Assembly (NCBI GenBank): GCA_012517905.1
Contig: JAAYUE010000061.1
Location: 1 to 64,000 of the forward strand
Length of the DNA stretch: 64,000 bases
Direction: 5' to 3'
Origin: Clostridiales bacterium
GTDB taxonomy: Bacteria; Bacillota; Clostridia; Christensenellales; CAG-138
In this document: positions 27,361 through 35,163 of the stretch, one piece after another
Layout of the letters: every line of letters begins with the position of its first letter
Position numbering within the stretch: position 1 is the stretch's first letter
Translations under genes and position numbers: made by a program
Notes under the pieces: model-generated
Seen by the model: only the letters and a program-made list of their open reading frames with translations
What the model was told of the DNA's origin: nothing
Databases searched by the model: none

Positions 27361-28299
27361 TCAGCCACCCTTTCCCGCCAGCAGGCGGATCGCCCTGTTC
27401 TGGTTTCGGACATGGATCGTTTCGCCGGAGCCGCTGCCCTCGTATTCGCCGTCCAGCGCCCAGGCGACCGTTTCGTTCGACCGGATCGTCATCTCGCCCG
27501 CCTGAAAGAACTCGATCACGCCCGAGTCGAACTTTCCGCTCAGCACGGAGTTGATCGCCGCCTGCCATTCCAGAAGCGAGCCCGGCTCCCGAATCAGGAT
27601 CACCTCAAAAAGTCCGTCATCGGTGCGCACCTTCCCCTCCGGCAGCTTGAGCAGGCCAGGAAATGAAAAGAGATTGCACACCGCGCCGAAGAGATATTCC
27701 CCTTCATGCGTCTCTTTCCCAGCGTCGATGCGGATATGGATCGGCTTGATCTTCGGCAGGTTCATCATGCCGTCCAGAATATATGCGGGGGAGCCGAGCA
27801 TGTTTTTCAGATTCTGCGGCGTGGTATAGGAGGACCAGGAAAACGCGCCGAAGGCCGCGATGAACGAAAAACTCCTTTGGTTGAACCAGCCGGCGTCGAT
27901 GCGCTTGACGCCGCCCGCCGCAATGTTTCTCGCCGCCGCAAGGATGTCACAGGACAGGCCGTGGCTCGTGGCGAATACGTTCGTACTGCCCGCCGGAATG
28001 TACCCGAGCGGCGTCTCCGCCCCGCTTTGCAGCACGCCCGCGACCGTTTCGCTGAGCGTACCGTCGCCGCCGATGCAGACGACGGCGTCATAGTCTGCTC
28101 CGTATTGCCGGACAAGCGCGGTCGCATCGCGCGGCGCGCCGGTCGTCATGACCGTTACGGCGTACCCCGCGTCCATGAAGACGCGCACGATGTCCGCCAG
28201 CAGTCGCAGCGCCTGTTTGCGCCCCGCGACCGGGTTGACGATCAAGAGCAGTGTTCGATTCAGCGTGCGTTGTTCGGCAAGCGTTTCGCCGGGAACCAT
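27361..28299 (-). CDS. Diacylglycerol/lipid kinase family protein
   Basis: A 312-residue lipid kinase of the DAGK_cat/YegS family, phosphorylating diacylglycerol or a related lipid with ATP. LLIVNPVAGRK at about 17-27, the nucleotide-binding CIGGDGTLSE at about 74-83, and GYIPAGSTNVFA are the family marks. The C-terminal half is the beta-sandwich lipid-binding lobe. Convergent with the fatty acid operon; membrane lipid metabolism would fit the neighbourhood, but its promoter (TATAAT near 28355 on the minus strand) is separate. Confidence 0.87.
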   Translation of the reverse strand: MVPGETLAEQRTLNRTLLLIVNPVAGRKQALRLLADIVRVFMDAGYAVTVMTTGAPRDATALVRQYGADYDAVVCIGGDGTLSETVAGVLQSGAETPLGYIPAGSTNVFATSHGLSCDILAAARNIAAGGVKRIDAGWFNQRSFSFIAAFGAFSWSSYTTPQNLKNMLGSPAYILDGMMNLPKIKPIHIRIDAGKETHEGEYLFGAVCNLFSFPGLLKLPEGKVRTDDGLFEVILIREPGSLLEWQAAINSVLSGKFDSGVIEFFQAGEMTIRSNETVAWALDGEYEGSGSGETIHVRNQNRAIRLLAGKGG

Positions 28300-28459
28300 A
28301 TGCGCCGCCCCTTTCCGGCCGCTCGATCAGGACGATCGATCCGCCTTCTATCATGATTATATACCGGATTCTCAAATCTATCTCAACAATCGGCAAACCG
28401 CAGTTTACGAAACCCGCGCGTCGACCTGCATTTTCACATATCCGCCCAAAAGGACAAAC

Positions 28460-28484
28460 AAAAAACGAACCGGAGACCGGTTCG
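28460..28484 (-). terminator. Terminator of rpsU
   Basis: CGAACCGG / CCGGTTCG (28466-28473 and 28477-28484); on the minus strand followed by a run of T. About 30 bases after the rpsU stop. Confidence 0.85.
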
Positions 28485-28512
28485 CTTTTGTGTTTGATTA
28501 CTTGCCCTGCGA

Positions 28513-28683
28513 TCAATACTTGCGCTTTCTGGCAGCCTCAGCCTTCTTCTTGCGCTTCACACTGGGCTTTTCATAGTGCTCGCGACGACGGACCTCTGCC
28601 AGGACGCCGCTGCGTGCGCATTTGCGTTTGAATCGTTTCAGAGCGCTCTCCAGGGACTCGTTTTCACCTACGCGAATTTCCAT
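28513..28683 (-). CDS. rpsU: Small ribosomal subunit protein bS21
   Basis: A 56-residue basic protein of the 30S subunit. It begins [18 protein letters not shown], continues with REHYEKPS and ends in a Lys/Arg-rich tail ([14 protein letters not shown]), all characteristic of S21. AGGGAAGG lies immediately upstream. It has its own promoter (28738-28766) and terminator, so it is monocistronic here. Confidence 0.96.
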   Translation of the reverse strand: MEIRVGENESLESALKRFKRKCARSGVLAEVRRREHYEKPSVKRKKKAEAARKRKY

Positions 28684-28737
28684 TTCCTTCCCTCCCCTCT
28701 TATACGACTCTTCCTTTTTCAGAAGACGCTAGAAGTC

Positions 28738-28766
28738 ATTATACGCGAGGCGCCCTTTGAAGTCAA
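28738..28766 (-). promoter_or_regulatory. Promoter of rpsU
   Basis: Minus-strand TTGACT (28761-28766), 17-base spacer, TATAAT (28738-28743). Leader of about 50 bases. Confidence 0.8.
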
Positions 28767-28825
28767 CAGGTTTTTCCCTGCATAGAAACGGCGGAAAATA
28801 TTACGCTATACACGGCGCAACTCTG

Positions 28826-28854
28826 TTGTTTCCTCGATTTGACTGTGATATACT
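28826..28854 (+). promoter_or_regulatory. Promoter of the nucleoside uptake operon
   Basis: TTGTTT (28826-28831), 17-base spacer, TATACT (28849-28854), about 45 bases before the BMP gene. Confidence 0.55.
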
Positions 28855-28906
28855 GTGTTCAGATTCTGCGCTCCTGCGAGCGCAAATACATTAGGGAGGA
28901 AAACTC

Positions 28907-30049
28907 ATGAAGAAAGTCGTAACGATTCTTTTGGTACTGGGCATGATTCTGTCCGTCGTGGCTTGCGCGCCGGCTGCTACCCCCGCTGCCGAAGTAACCG
29001 AAGCCCCCGCCGCCGCAGAAGCGACCGAAGCCCCTGCCGCTGAAGCAACCGAGGCGCCCGTAGTGCTCAATATCGCTATGGTCACCGACGTCGGCAACAT
29101 CGACGACAAATCCTTCAACGAATTCACCTGGAAAGGCTGCAGTGACTGGGCCGCCGAAAACAACATGGTCGCCAATTACTACCGTCCTTCCGAAGACAGC
29201 GACGAAGCCCGCATCGAGACCATCAAGACGGCCATCGACAAGGGTGCGAACGTCATCGTCTGCCCCGGCTATCTGTTTGGCGCAACCTATCAGCAGCTGC
29301 CGCAGCAGTATCCCGATGTGATGTTCCTCGGTATCGACCTTGGTCTCGGTGATGTTCCGGAGCCCAAAGCGAACACCGCGCTGATCACCTATCAGGAAGA
29401 GCAGTCCGGCTTCCTCGCGGGCTACGCCGCCGTTATGGACGGCTACACCAAGCTCGCGTTCCTCGGCGGCATCGACGTGCCCGCGGTCATCCGTTACGGC
29501 TTCGGCTTCGTCCAGGGCGCCGACCAGGCTGCCGTTGAAATGGGTAACACCGCCGACGTTTCGATCAAATACTGGTATTCCGGCTCCTTCGCGCCGAACG
29601 ATGAAATCAAGACCAAGACGGCCGGCTGGTACACCGAAGGCACGCAGATCATCTTTGCGGCCGGCGGCGGCATCCTCTACTCGGCCATCGCGTCCGCCGA
29701 CGAAGCAAACGGCAAGCTGATCGGCGTCGACGTCGACCAGTCCAACGTCTCCGAGCGCATCATCACCTCCGCCAAGAAGGAACTCGAAAACTCCGTCAAG
29801 CTCGCTCTCTCCGACCTGCTCGCCAACGGCGGCATGTGGTCCGCGGCGTATGCCGGTGTTGAGAACAAGCTCGGCGCCGCGCAGGACTGCGTCGGTCTGC
29901 CGACGGATGCGGCCGCATGGCGCTTCAGCACTTTCACCATCGATCAGTACAACACCCTGCTTGAGAAAGTCAAGAGCGGCGAATACATGATTTCCTCCGC
30001 CATCGACATGGCTCCGACCGTCACCATCGCCGTGGATTATCAGAACTAA
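28907..30049 (+). CDS. BMP-family (nucleoside-binding) lipoprotein
   Basis: Substrate-binding lipoprotein of an ABC importer, 380 residues. Signal peptide with lipobox SVVAC (Cys20), then a linker built of near-repeats of EATEAPAA (about 22-50), then the BMP/Med domain: MVTDVGNIDDKSFNEFTWKG, GYLFGATYQQLP, GVDVDQSN. Family members (BmpA, PnrA, BmpD) bind purine or other nucleosides. The ATPase and two permeases follow. GGGAGG lies before the ATG. The hairpin after the gene probably lowers expression of the downstream membrane parts relative to this abundant binding protein. Confidence 0.93.
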   Translation: MKKVVTILLVLGMILSVVACAPAATPAAEVTEAPAAAEATEAPAAEATEAPVVLNIAMVTDVGNIDDKSFNEFTWKGCSDWAAENNMVANYYRPSEDSDEARIETIKTAIDKGANVIVCPGYLFGATYQQLPQQYPDVMFLGIDLGLGDVPEPKANTALITYQEEQSGFLAGYAAVMDGYTKLAFLGGIDVPAVIRYGFGFVQGADQAAVEMGNTADVSIKYWYSGSFAPNDEIKTKTAGWYTEGTQIIFAAGGGILYSAIASADEANGKLIGVDVDQSNVSERIITSAKKELENSVKLALSDLLANGGMWSAAYAGVENKLGAAQDCVGLPTDAAAWRFSTFTIDQYNTLLEKVKSGEYMISSAIDMAPTVTIAVDYQN

Positions 30050-30080
30050 CCTCTGACACAACATGAGATAACGGCACAAA

Positions 30081-30118
30081 GGGGCTGGGCTTAAAGCCCG
30101 GCCCCTCTTCTTATTTTT
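30081..30118 (+). terminator. Leaky terminator between BMP gene and ABC ATPase
   Basis: GGGGC-T-GGGCTT / AAGCCC-G-GCCCC hairpin (30081-30105) followed by TCTTCTTATTTTTT. It sits inside a transport operon, so partial read-through is expected, a common arrangement after binding-protein genes. Confidence 0.7.
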
Positions 30119-30207
30119 TATCTGTTTTACATTCATCTGTGTCGCTCGACCAGAAAACGGTTCATCCGTAACCGCCCGTCTATCTTATTTGGGAAGGGAT
30201 ACCGCTT

Positions 30208-31809
30208 ATGAACGATTATGTCATCGAGATGCTGAATATCACCAAGGAATTCCCCGGCATCCGCGCAAACGACGACATTACACTGCGCCTGCGCCGCGGT
30301 GAAATCCACGCCCTGCTCGGCGAAAACGGCGCGGGCAAATCCACGCTGATGAGCGTGCTGTTCGGCCTGTATCAGCCGGAAAAGGGCGTCATCAAAAAGG
30401 ACGGCAAAATCGTCCGCATCAAAGACCCCAACGACGCGAACGCGCTCAACATCGGCATGGTGCACCAGCACTTCAAGCTCGTTGAGGTGTTCACCGTGCT
30501 GGAAAACATCATCCTCGGCGTAGAGCCGCAGAAGATGGGCTTTCTCGAGAAGAAAGAAGCGCGCAAGCGGGTTGTCGAGCTCAGCGAACGCTATGGGCTC
30601 AAAATCGACCCGGACGCCGTGATCGAGAACATCTCGGTCGGCATGCAGCAGCGCGTGGAAATATTAAAAATGCTCTACCGCGACAACGATATCCTGATCT
30701 TCGACGAACCCACCGCGGTGCTGACGCCGCAGGAGATCGACGAGCTGATGCACATCATGCGCTCGTTCGCCGCAGAGGGCAAATCCATCCTGTTTATCAC
30801 GCACAAGCTCAATGAAATCATGGCCGTCGCCGACCGCTGCACCGTGCTTCGCAAGGGCAAGTGCATCGGCACCGTGGACGTCAAGGACACCGACAAAACG
30901 AAGCTCAGCCGCATGATGGTCGGTCGCGACGTGGAATTCGTCGTCTCCAAGGACGACGCCAGGCCGGAGGACACCGTGCTGGATGTCCAAAACCTCACCG
31001 TTCCGAGCAAGCTGCACAAGAACAACGCCGTCAAAAACGTTTCCTTCCAGGTGCGAGCGGGCGAGATCGTCTGCCTCGCGGGCATCGAGGGCAACGGCCA
31101 GACCGAGTTTGTCTATGCGCTGACCGGGCTGGAGCGGCCGTCCGCCGGCGAAATCACGCTCAAAGGCGAGCCGATCGTACGCATCGCCGCCAGGCGCGAG
31201 AAACAAAAAGCGTCCTCCCTGCCCAAGGCAAGGACGACCCTGATGCCCATCCGGCAGCGCAGCAAGCTCGGCATGAGCCATATCCCCGAGGACCGGCAGA
31301 AGTTCGGGCTCGTGCTGGACTATACACTCGAAGAAAACCTGGTGTTGCAGCGCTACTGGGAACCGGCGTTTCAGAAAAACGGCTTCATCAAAAAACCGGC
31401 CGTGCGCCAGTATGCGGAAAAACTCATCAAACAATACGACATCCGCAGCGGGCAGGGGCCCGTCACCAGCGCGCGCAGCATGTCCGGCGGCAACCAGCAG
31501 AAGGCCATCGTCGCGCGCGAGATCGACAAGAATCCCGACCTGCTCGTCGCGGTGCAGCCGACGCGCGGCCTCGACGTCGGCGCAATCGAATACATCCATA
31601 AGCAGCTCGTCGCCGCGCGGGACAACGGCAAGGCGGTCTTCCTCGTCTCCCTTGAGCTCGACGAGGTCATGAACGTCTCCGACCGCATCCTCGTGATGTA
31701 CGAAGGCGAGATCGTTGGCGAATTCGACCCCAAGGTCACGACGGTCGAGGAACTCGGCCTCTATATGGCGGGCGCCAAGCGGCAATCCGCCGAAAGGACG
31801 GTGCACTGA
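30208..31809 (+). CDS. Nucleoside ABC importer, double ATP-binding protein
   Basis: A 533-residue protein with two fused ABC domains, as in sugar and nucleoside importers of the RbsA/YufO class. Domain 1 (1-250): Walker A GENGAGKST (38-46), signature SVGMQQRVEI, Walker B ILIFDEPTAVL. Domain 2 (260-525): degenerate Walker A GIEGNGQTEF, signature SMSGGNQQKAIVAREI. Domain 2 carries an extra, mostly basic stretch of about 20 residues (around 328-350, KQKASSLPKARTTLMP) just before the SHIPEDR segment, where relatives have a short loop. AAGGGA before the ATG. Confidence 0.93.
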   Translation: MNDYVIEMLNITKEFPGIRANDDITLRLRRGEIHALLGENGAGKSTLMSVLFGLYQPEKGVIKKDGKIVRIKDPNDANALNIGMVHQHFKLVEVFTVLENIILGVEPQKMGFLEKKEARKRVVELSERYGLKIDPDAVIENISVGMQQRVEILKMLYRDNDILIFDEPTAVLTPQEIDELMHIMRSFAAEGKSILFITHKLNEIMAVADRCTVLRKGKCIGTVDVKDTDKTKLSRMMVGRDVEFVVSKDDARPEDTVLDVQNLTVPSKLHKNNAVKNVSFQVRAGEIVCLAGIEGNGQTEFVYALTGLERPSAGEITLKGEPIVRIAARREKQKASSLPKARTTLMPIRQRSKLGMSHIPEDRQKFGLVLDYTLEENLVLQRYWEPAFQKNGFIKKPAVRQYAEKLIKQYDIRSGQGPVTSARSMSGGNQQKAIVAREIDKNPDLLVAVQPTRGLDVGAIEYIHKQLVAARDNGKAVFLVSLELDEVMNVSDRILVMYEGEIVGEFDPKVTTVEELGLYMAGAKRQSAERTVH

Positions 31810-31810
31810 T

Positions 31811-32962
31811 ATGCGGCAAACAAAACGGCGCTCCATCCATATTCCGGGCGGAACGAGCATCCTCGCCTCGCTGATCTCCATCGGCATTGGCCTCGTCTTC
31901 GGGCTCATCCTGCTCGTCATTCTCAACACGAAAGCCGCAGGCGGCGCGTTTGTCAGCCTCGTTACGACGGGGTTCCGCTCCAGCGACAAATTCGCAAAGG
32001 TGCTCTATCAGGCCGCGCCGCTGATCATGACTGGACTTTCGGTGGGGTTTGCGTTCAAGACCGGCCTGTTCAACATCGGCGCGACCGGCCAGTATACCGT
32101 CGGCGCGGCGTTCGCGCTCATCGGCGCGATTCAGTTCCAGCTGCCCTGGTATGTGTGCGTACTGCTCTCGCTCATCGGCGGCGCGTTCTGGGGCGTATTC
32201 CCCGGCCTCTTCAAGGCGCTGTTCAACGTCAACGAGGTCATCACGTCGATCATGTTTAACTGGATTGCGATGTTCGCGGTCAACCTGACCATCAACAACC
32301 TCCCCATGATGCTGGCAAAGTACTGGGGCGGCGCGCAGATGGACCGCACCGCAAACCTCGCGCAGGCAAACCCCAGCGCGCTGATTCCGCGGCTCGGGCT
32401 CGATACGCTCATGCACAGCAACTACATGAACATCAGCATCTTCATCGCGGTCATCTTCGCCCTCATCGCGTGGGTTATTCTGAGCAAGACCACCTTCGGC
32501 TACGAGCTGAAGGCATGCGGCTATAACCGCAATGCCAGCCTCTACGCGGGCATCAACGCCAAGCGGAACATCGTGTTTTCCATGGTGATCGCGGGCGCGT
32601 TCGCCGGCGTCGGCGGCGGCCTCTACTTCCTCGCCGGAACGGGCCAGTATACGCTGCTCAAGCAGCTGCTTGCGGCGGGCTTCAACGGCATCCCCGTCGC
32701 GCTGCTTGCCACGTCCAACCCCATCGGCACGATCTTCTCGGCGTTCTTCGTCTCCTATATACAGGTCGGCGGCGACGCGATGCAGCCGGACTTCGTCAAG
32801 GAGATCATCGACATCATCATTTCGGTCATCATCTACCTCGCCGCGTTTGCGCTGCTGACGCGCGAACTGCTTTCGCGCAGCAAGATGCATCGGGAGGAAG
32901 AGGCCGAATCCGTCGCGTCCGCAGACGCACCCGCAGAGAAAGAAGAGGTGAGTCAGTCATGA
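31811..32962 (+). CDS. Nucleoside ABC importer, permease 1
   Basis: A 383-residue permease of the BPD_transp_2 family (YufP-like), with about ten membrane helices. GLSVGFAFKTGLFNIGATGQYTVGAA is the family mark. The C-terminus is an acidic cytoplasmic tail. Start at 31811, one base after the ATPase stop; AAAGGA is about 13 bases upstream. The stop overlaps the second permease as ATGA. Confidence 0.9.
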   Translation: MRQTKRRSIHIPGGTSILASLISIGIGLVFGLILLVILNTKAAGGAFVSLVTTGFRSSDKFAKVLYQAAPLIMTGLSVGFAFKTGLFNIGATGQYTVGAAFALIGAIQFQLPWYVCVLLSLIGGAFWGVFPGLFKALFNVNEVITSIMFNWIAMFAVNLTINNLPMMLAKYWGGAQMDRTANLAQANPSALIPRLGLDTLMHSNYMNISIFIAVIFALIAWVILSKTTFGYELKACGYNRNASLYAGINAKRNIVFSMVIAGAFAGVGGGLYFLAGTGQYTLLKQLLAAGFNGIPVALLATSNPIGTIFSAFFVSYIQVGGDAMQPDFVKEIIDIIISVIIYLAAFALLTRELLSRSKMHREEEAESVASADAPAEKEEVSQS

Positions 32963-33945
32963 GTATTCTGGCGGATATCTTCAGCGCAACCATATTGTTC
33001 ATGATTCCCCTGCTGCTCGTCGCCCTCGGCGGCATGTTTTCCGAGCGCAGCGGCGTCGTCAACATCGCGCTCGAGGGCATTATGATCATCGGCGCGCTGT
33101 GCTCCTGCCTCTTTCTGCGCGCGCTCGACGACAGCGGCTTCGGTCCCGCTCACCCGCAGACGGCGATGTTTCTGGCAATCGTCGTGGCGGCGCTCACCGG
33201 CGCGGTGTTCGCGCTGCTGCTGGCGTTTGCCTCCGTCAACCTCAAAGCGGACCAGACCATCGGCGGCACGGCGCTGAACATGTTCGCGCCCGCGTTTGCA
33301 ATCGTGCTCACCTGGGCCATTCAGGGTCAGGGGCAGACCACCATCCTGATTCCCACCTGGTCCCGCATCACGCAGGAAACGCTCGGCGTCGCCGTCAAGC
33401 AGAATTTCTGGCAGGCGTTTCTGTTCAAGAGCTTTTATCAGACGACGATCTGGGCGGTCTTCCTCTTCGTCATCGCCGCCGTCGTTCTCTACAAAACGCG
33501 CTTCGGCCTGCGCCTCCGGTCCTGCGGCGAGCATCCGCAGGCGGCGGATTCCGTCGGCGTCAACGTCTACCGCATGCGTTACGCGGGCGTGTTCATCTCC
33601 GGCATGCTTGGCGGCATCGGCGGCCTTGCTTACACGCTCGCGGCGGGCAGCGCGTTTCAGTCCACGGTCGCCGGCTACGGCTTTCTGGCCCTCGCCGTCA
33701 TGATCTTCGGCAACTGGAAGCCGCTCAACATCCTTGGCGCGTCCCTTTTCTTCGCGCTGTTCAAGATCCTCAGCTCCTACAGCGGCAGCATCCCGTTTTT
33801 GCCGAAGTTTGAAAACATCAAGGCGAGCGAGTACATCTACCTCATGCTGCCCTACATCGTCACAATGATCGTGCTCATCCTCACGAGCAAGAAGTCCCGC
33901 GCGCCGAAGGCCGAGGGCATTCCCTACGACAAGGGCCGCAGATAA
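32959..33945 (+). CDS. Nucleoside ABC importer, permease 2
   Basis: A 328-residue second BPD_transp_2 permease (YufQ-like), about nine helices. GGMFSERSGVVNIALEGIMI near the N-terminus and GLRLRSCGEHPQAADSVGVNV are typical. It pairs with permease 1 to form the channel. Start overlaps the previous stop (ATGA). Confidence 0.92.
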   Translation: MSILADIFSATILFMIPLLLVALGGMFSERSGVVNIALEGIMIIGALCSCLFLRALDDSGFGPAHPQTAMFLAIVVAALTGAVFALLLAFASVNLKADQTIGGTALNMFAPAFAIVLTWAIQGQGQTTILIPTWSRITQETLGVAVKQNFWQAFLFKSFYQTTIWAVFLFVIAAVVLYKTRFGLRLRSCGEHPQAADSVGVNVYRMRYAGVFISGMLGGIGGLAYTLAAGSAFQSTVAGYGFLALAVMIFGNWKPLNILGASLFFALFKILSSYSGSIPFLPKFENIKASEYIYLMLPYIVTMIVLILTSKKSRAPKAEGIPYDKGRR

Positions 33946-34051
33946 GCCCGTTTTCAACACAGACCGGTTTTCGACGGCGCCGCGGCGAATGCGCTTCGAC
34001 GCGGCGCCTCTCTAATCCCCCGAAATTTCAAAAATACGATTCGGAGGCACT

Positions 34052-34690
34052 ATGGCAAAGCTCTATTTCCGTTACGGCGCGATGGGGTCCAGCAAGACCG
34101 CAAACGCCATCATGGTCTGGTATAACTATCAGGAGCGCTGCAAAAAAGCGCTGCTGATCAAGCCCGGCGTGGACACGCGGGACGGCGTATACACCATCCG
34201 CTCGCGCAGCGGCCTTGTGGCAAACTGCATCCTCTTCGACCAGATCGACTGGGACAAAGTGCGCGCGCACGAATATGACTGCCTCATCATCGACGAGGCG
34301 CAGTTCCTCTCCACCGAGCAGGTGGACATGCTGCTGCCCATCGTGGACGACTACAACATCCCCGTCATCTGCTACGGCCTCAAGACGGATTTTCGCGGAG
34401 AGTTTTTTCCCGGCAGCGCGCGGTTGCTTGCGCGCGCGGATACGATCGAAGAGGTCAAGACCATCTGCTGGTGCGGAAAAAAGGCGACGAACAACGCGCG
34501 CCTCGACGGTAAAGGCGGCATCGCAAAGGTCGGCGAACAGGTCGTGCTCGGCGCAAGCGACAAATACATCGGCCTTTGCCGAAAGCACTGGCTCGTCGGC
34601 GATCCCGGTCCCGGCCTCCGCGCCGAAGACCTCGCAAACGGCGCGGTACCCGGAACCTGCTGCTGCGAAGCGGACGACGACGAGCTGTAG
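34052..34690 (+). CDS. tdk: Thymidine kinase
   Basis: A 212-residue type II thymidine kinase phosphorylating thymidine/deoxyuridine with ATP. P-loop GAMGSSKT (9-16), IIDEAQFL (catalytic Glu82), and a zinc site formed by CWCGKKA and CRKHW. GGAGG lies upstream. The 106-base gap after the permease holds no clear terminator, so it may be transcribed with the nucleoside importer, matching uptake with salvage. The C-terminal Cys triplet (CCCE) is unusual. Confidence 0.95.
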   Translation: MAKLYFRYGAMGSSKTANAIMVWYNYQERCKKALLIKPGVDTRDGVYTIRSRSGLVANCILFDQIDWDKVRAHEYDCLIIDEAQFLSTEQVDMLLPIVDDYNIPVICYGLKTDFRGEFFPGSARLLARADTIEEVKTICWCGKKATNNARLDGKGGIAKVGEQVVLGASDKYIGLCRKHWLVGDPGPGLRAEDLANGAVPGTCCCEADDDEL

Positions 34691-34696
34691 CGGCAG

Positions 34697-35095
34697 ATGA
34701 AGTTTTATGTCGCAAGCGGCGTACCAAACGCCGAAAAGGTCAACCTTGCCGCCGCCGCGCTCACCGCCGCCGGGCACGAGCGCACCTACGACTGGACGAC
34801 GCACGGGGACGTTTCCAAAACCACGCCCGAACGCAAGCGCGAAGTCGCCGCGATGGAATCCCGCGGCGTTGCGGAGGCGGATCTCGTCGTGCTGCTCCTG
34901 CCGGGGCGCTTTGGTACGCATACGGAGCTCGGCATCGCGCTGGCGACCAGCACGAACAAGCGCGTGCTGCTCTGGTCCGAGACGAGCGCGCCGTTTGACG
35001 GAACGGAAGGCTTCTGCGTGTTTTACCATCATCCCGCCGTCGAGCGCGTCGTCTGCCCGTTTGACGAACTGCTCGAGCGGCTGAAAGCGATCTAA
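34697..35095 (+). CDS. Nucleoside 2-deoxyribosyltransferase-like protein
   Basis: A 132-residue protein with a Rossmann-like N-terminus (KFYVASG) and VAEADLVVLLLPGRFGTHTELGIALA, matching the nucleoside 2-deoxyribosyltransferase/MTH538-like fold in which a Glu in the GxxxE segment (here THTELG) is the nucleophile. Six bases after tdk, so surely co-transcribed and part of nucleoside salvage. The exact activity (base exchange or nucleotide hydrolysis) is not certain. Confidence 0.75.
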   Translation: MKFYVASGVPNAEKVNLAAAALTAAGHERTYDWTTHGDVSKTTPERKREVAAMESRGVAEADLVVLLLPGRFGTHTELGIALATSTNKRVLLWSETSAPFDGTEGFCVFYHHPAVERVVCPFDELLERLKAI

Positions 35096-35114
35096 ACCGC
35101 AAAACGATATCGTA

Positions 35115-35141
35115 AAAGCGGCCGGAACTTCCGGCCGCTTT
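35115..35141. terminator. Bidirectional terminator
   Basis: AAAGCGGCCGGAA / TTCCGGCCGCTTT hairpin between convergent genes, with TTTGTTTG on the plus side. Terminates the nucleoside salvage cluster and probably the 5'-nucleotidase gene too. Confidence 0.85.
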
Positions 35142-35163
35142 GTTTGTTGCGCTTCGGTTTCGA

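Noticed and set aside
28980..29060. Short tandem-like repeat (EATEAPAA units) as a DNA repeat element
   Set aside because: It is a low-complexity lipoprotein linker inside a real gene, not an intergenic repeat or CRISPR.
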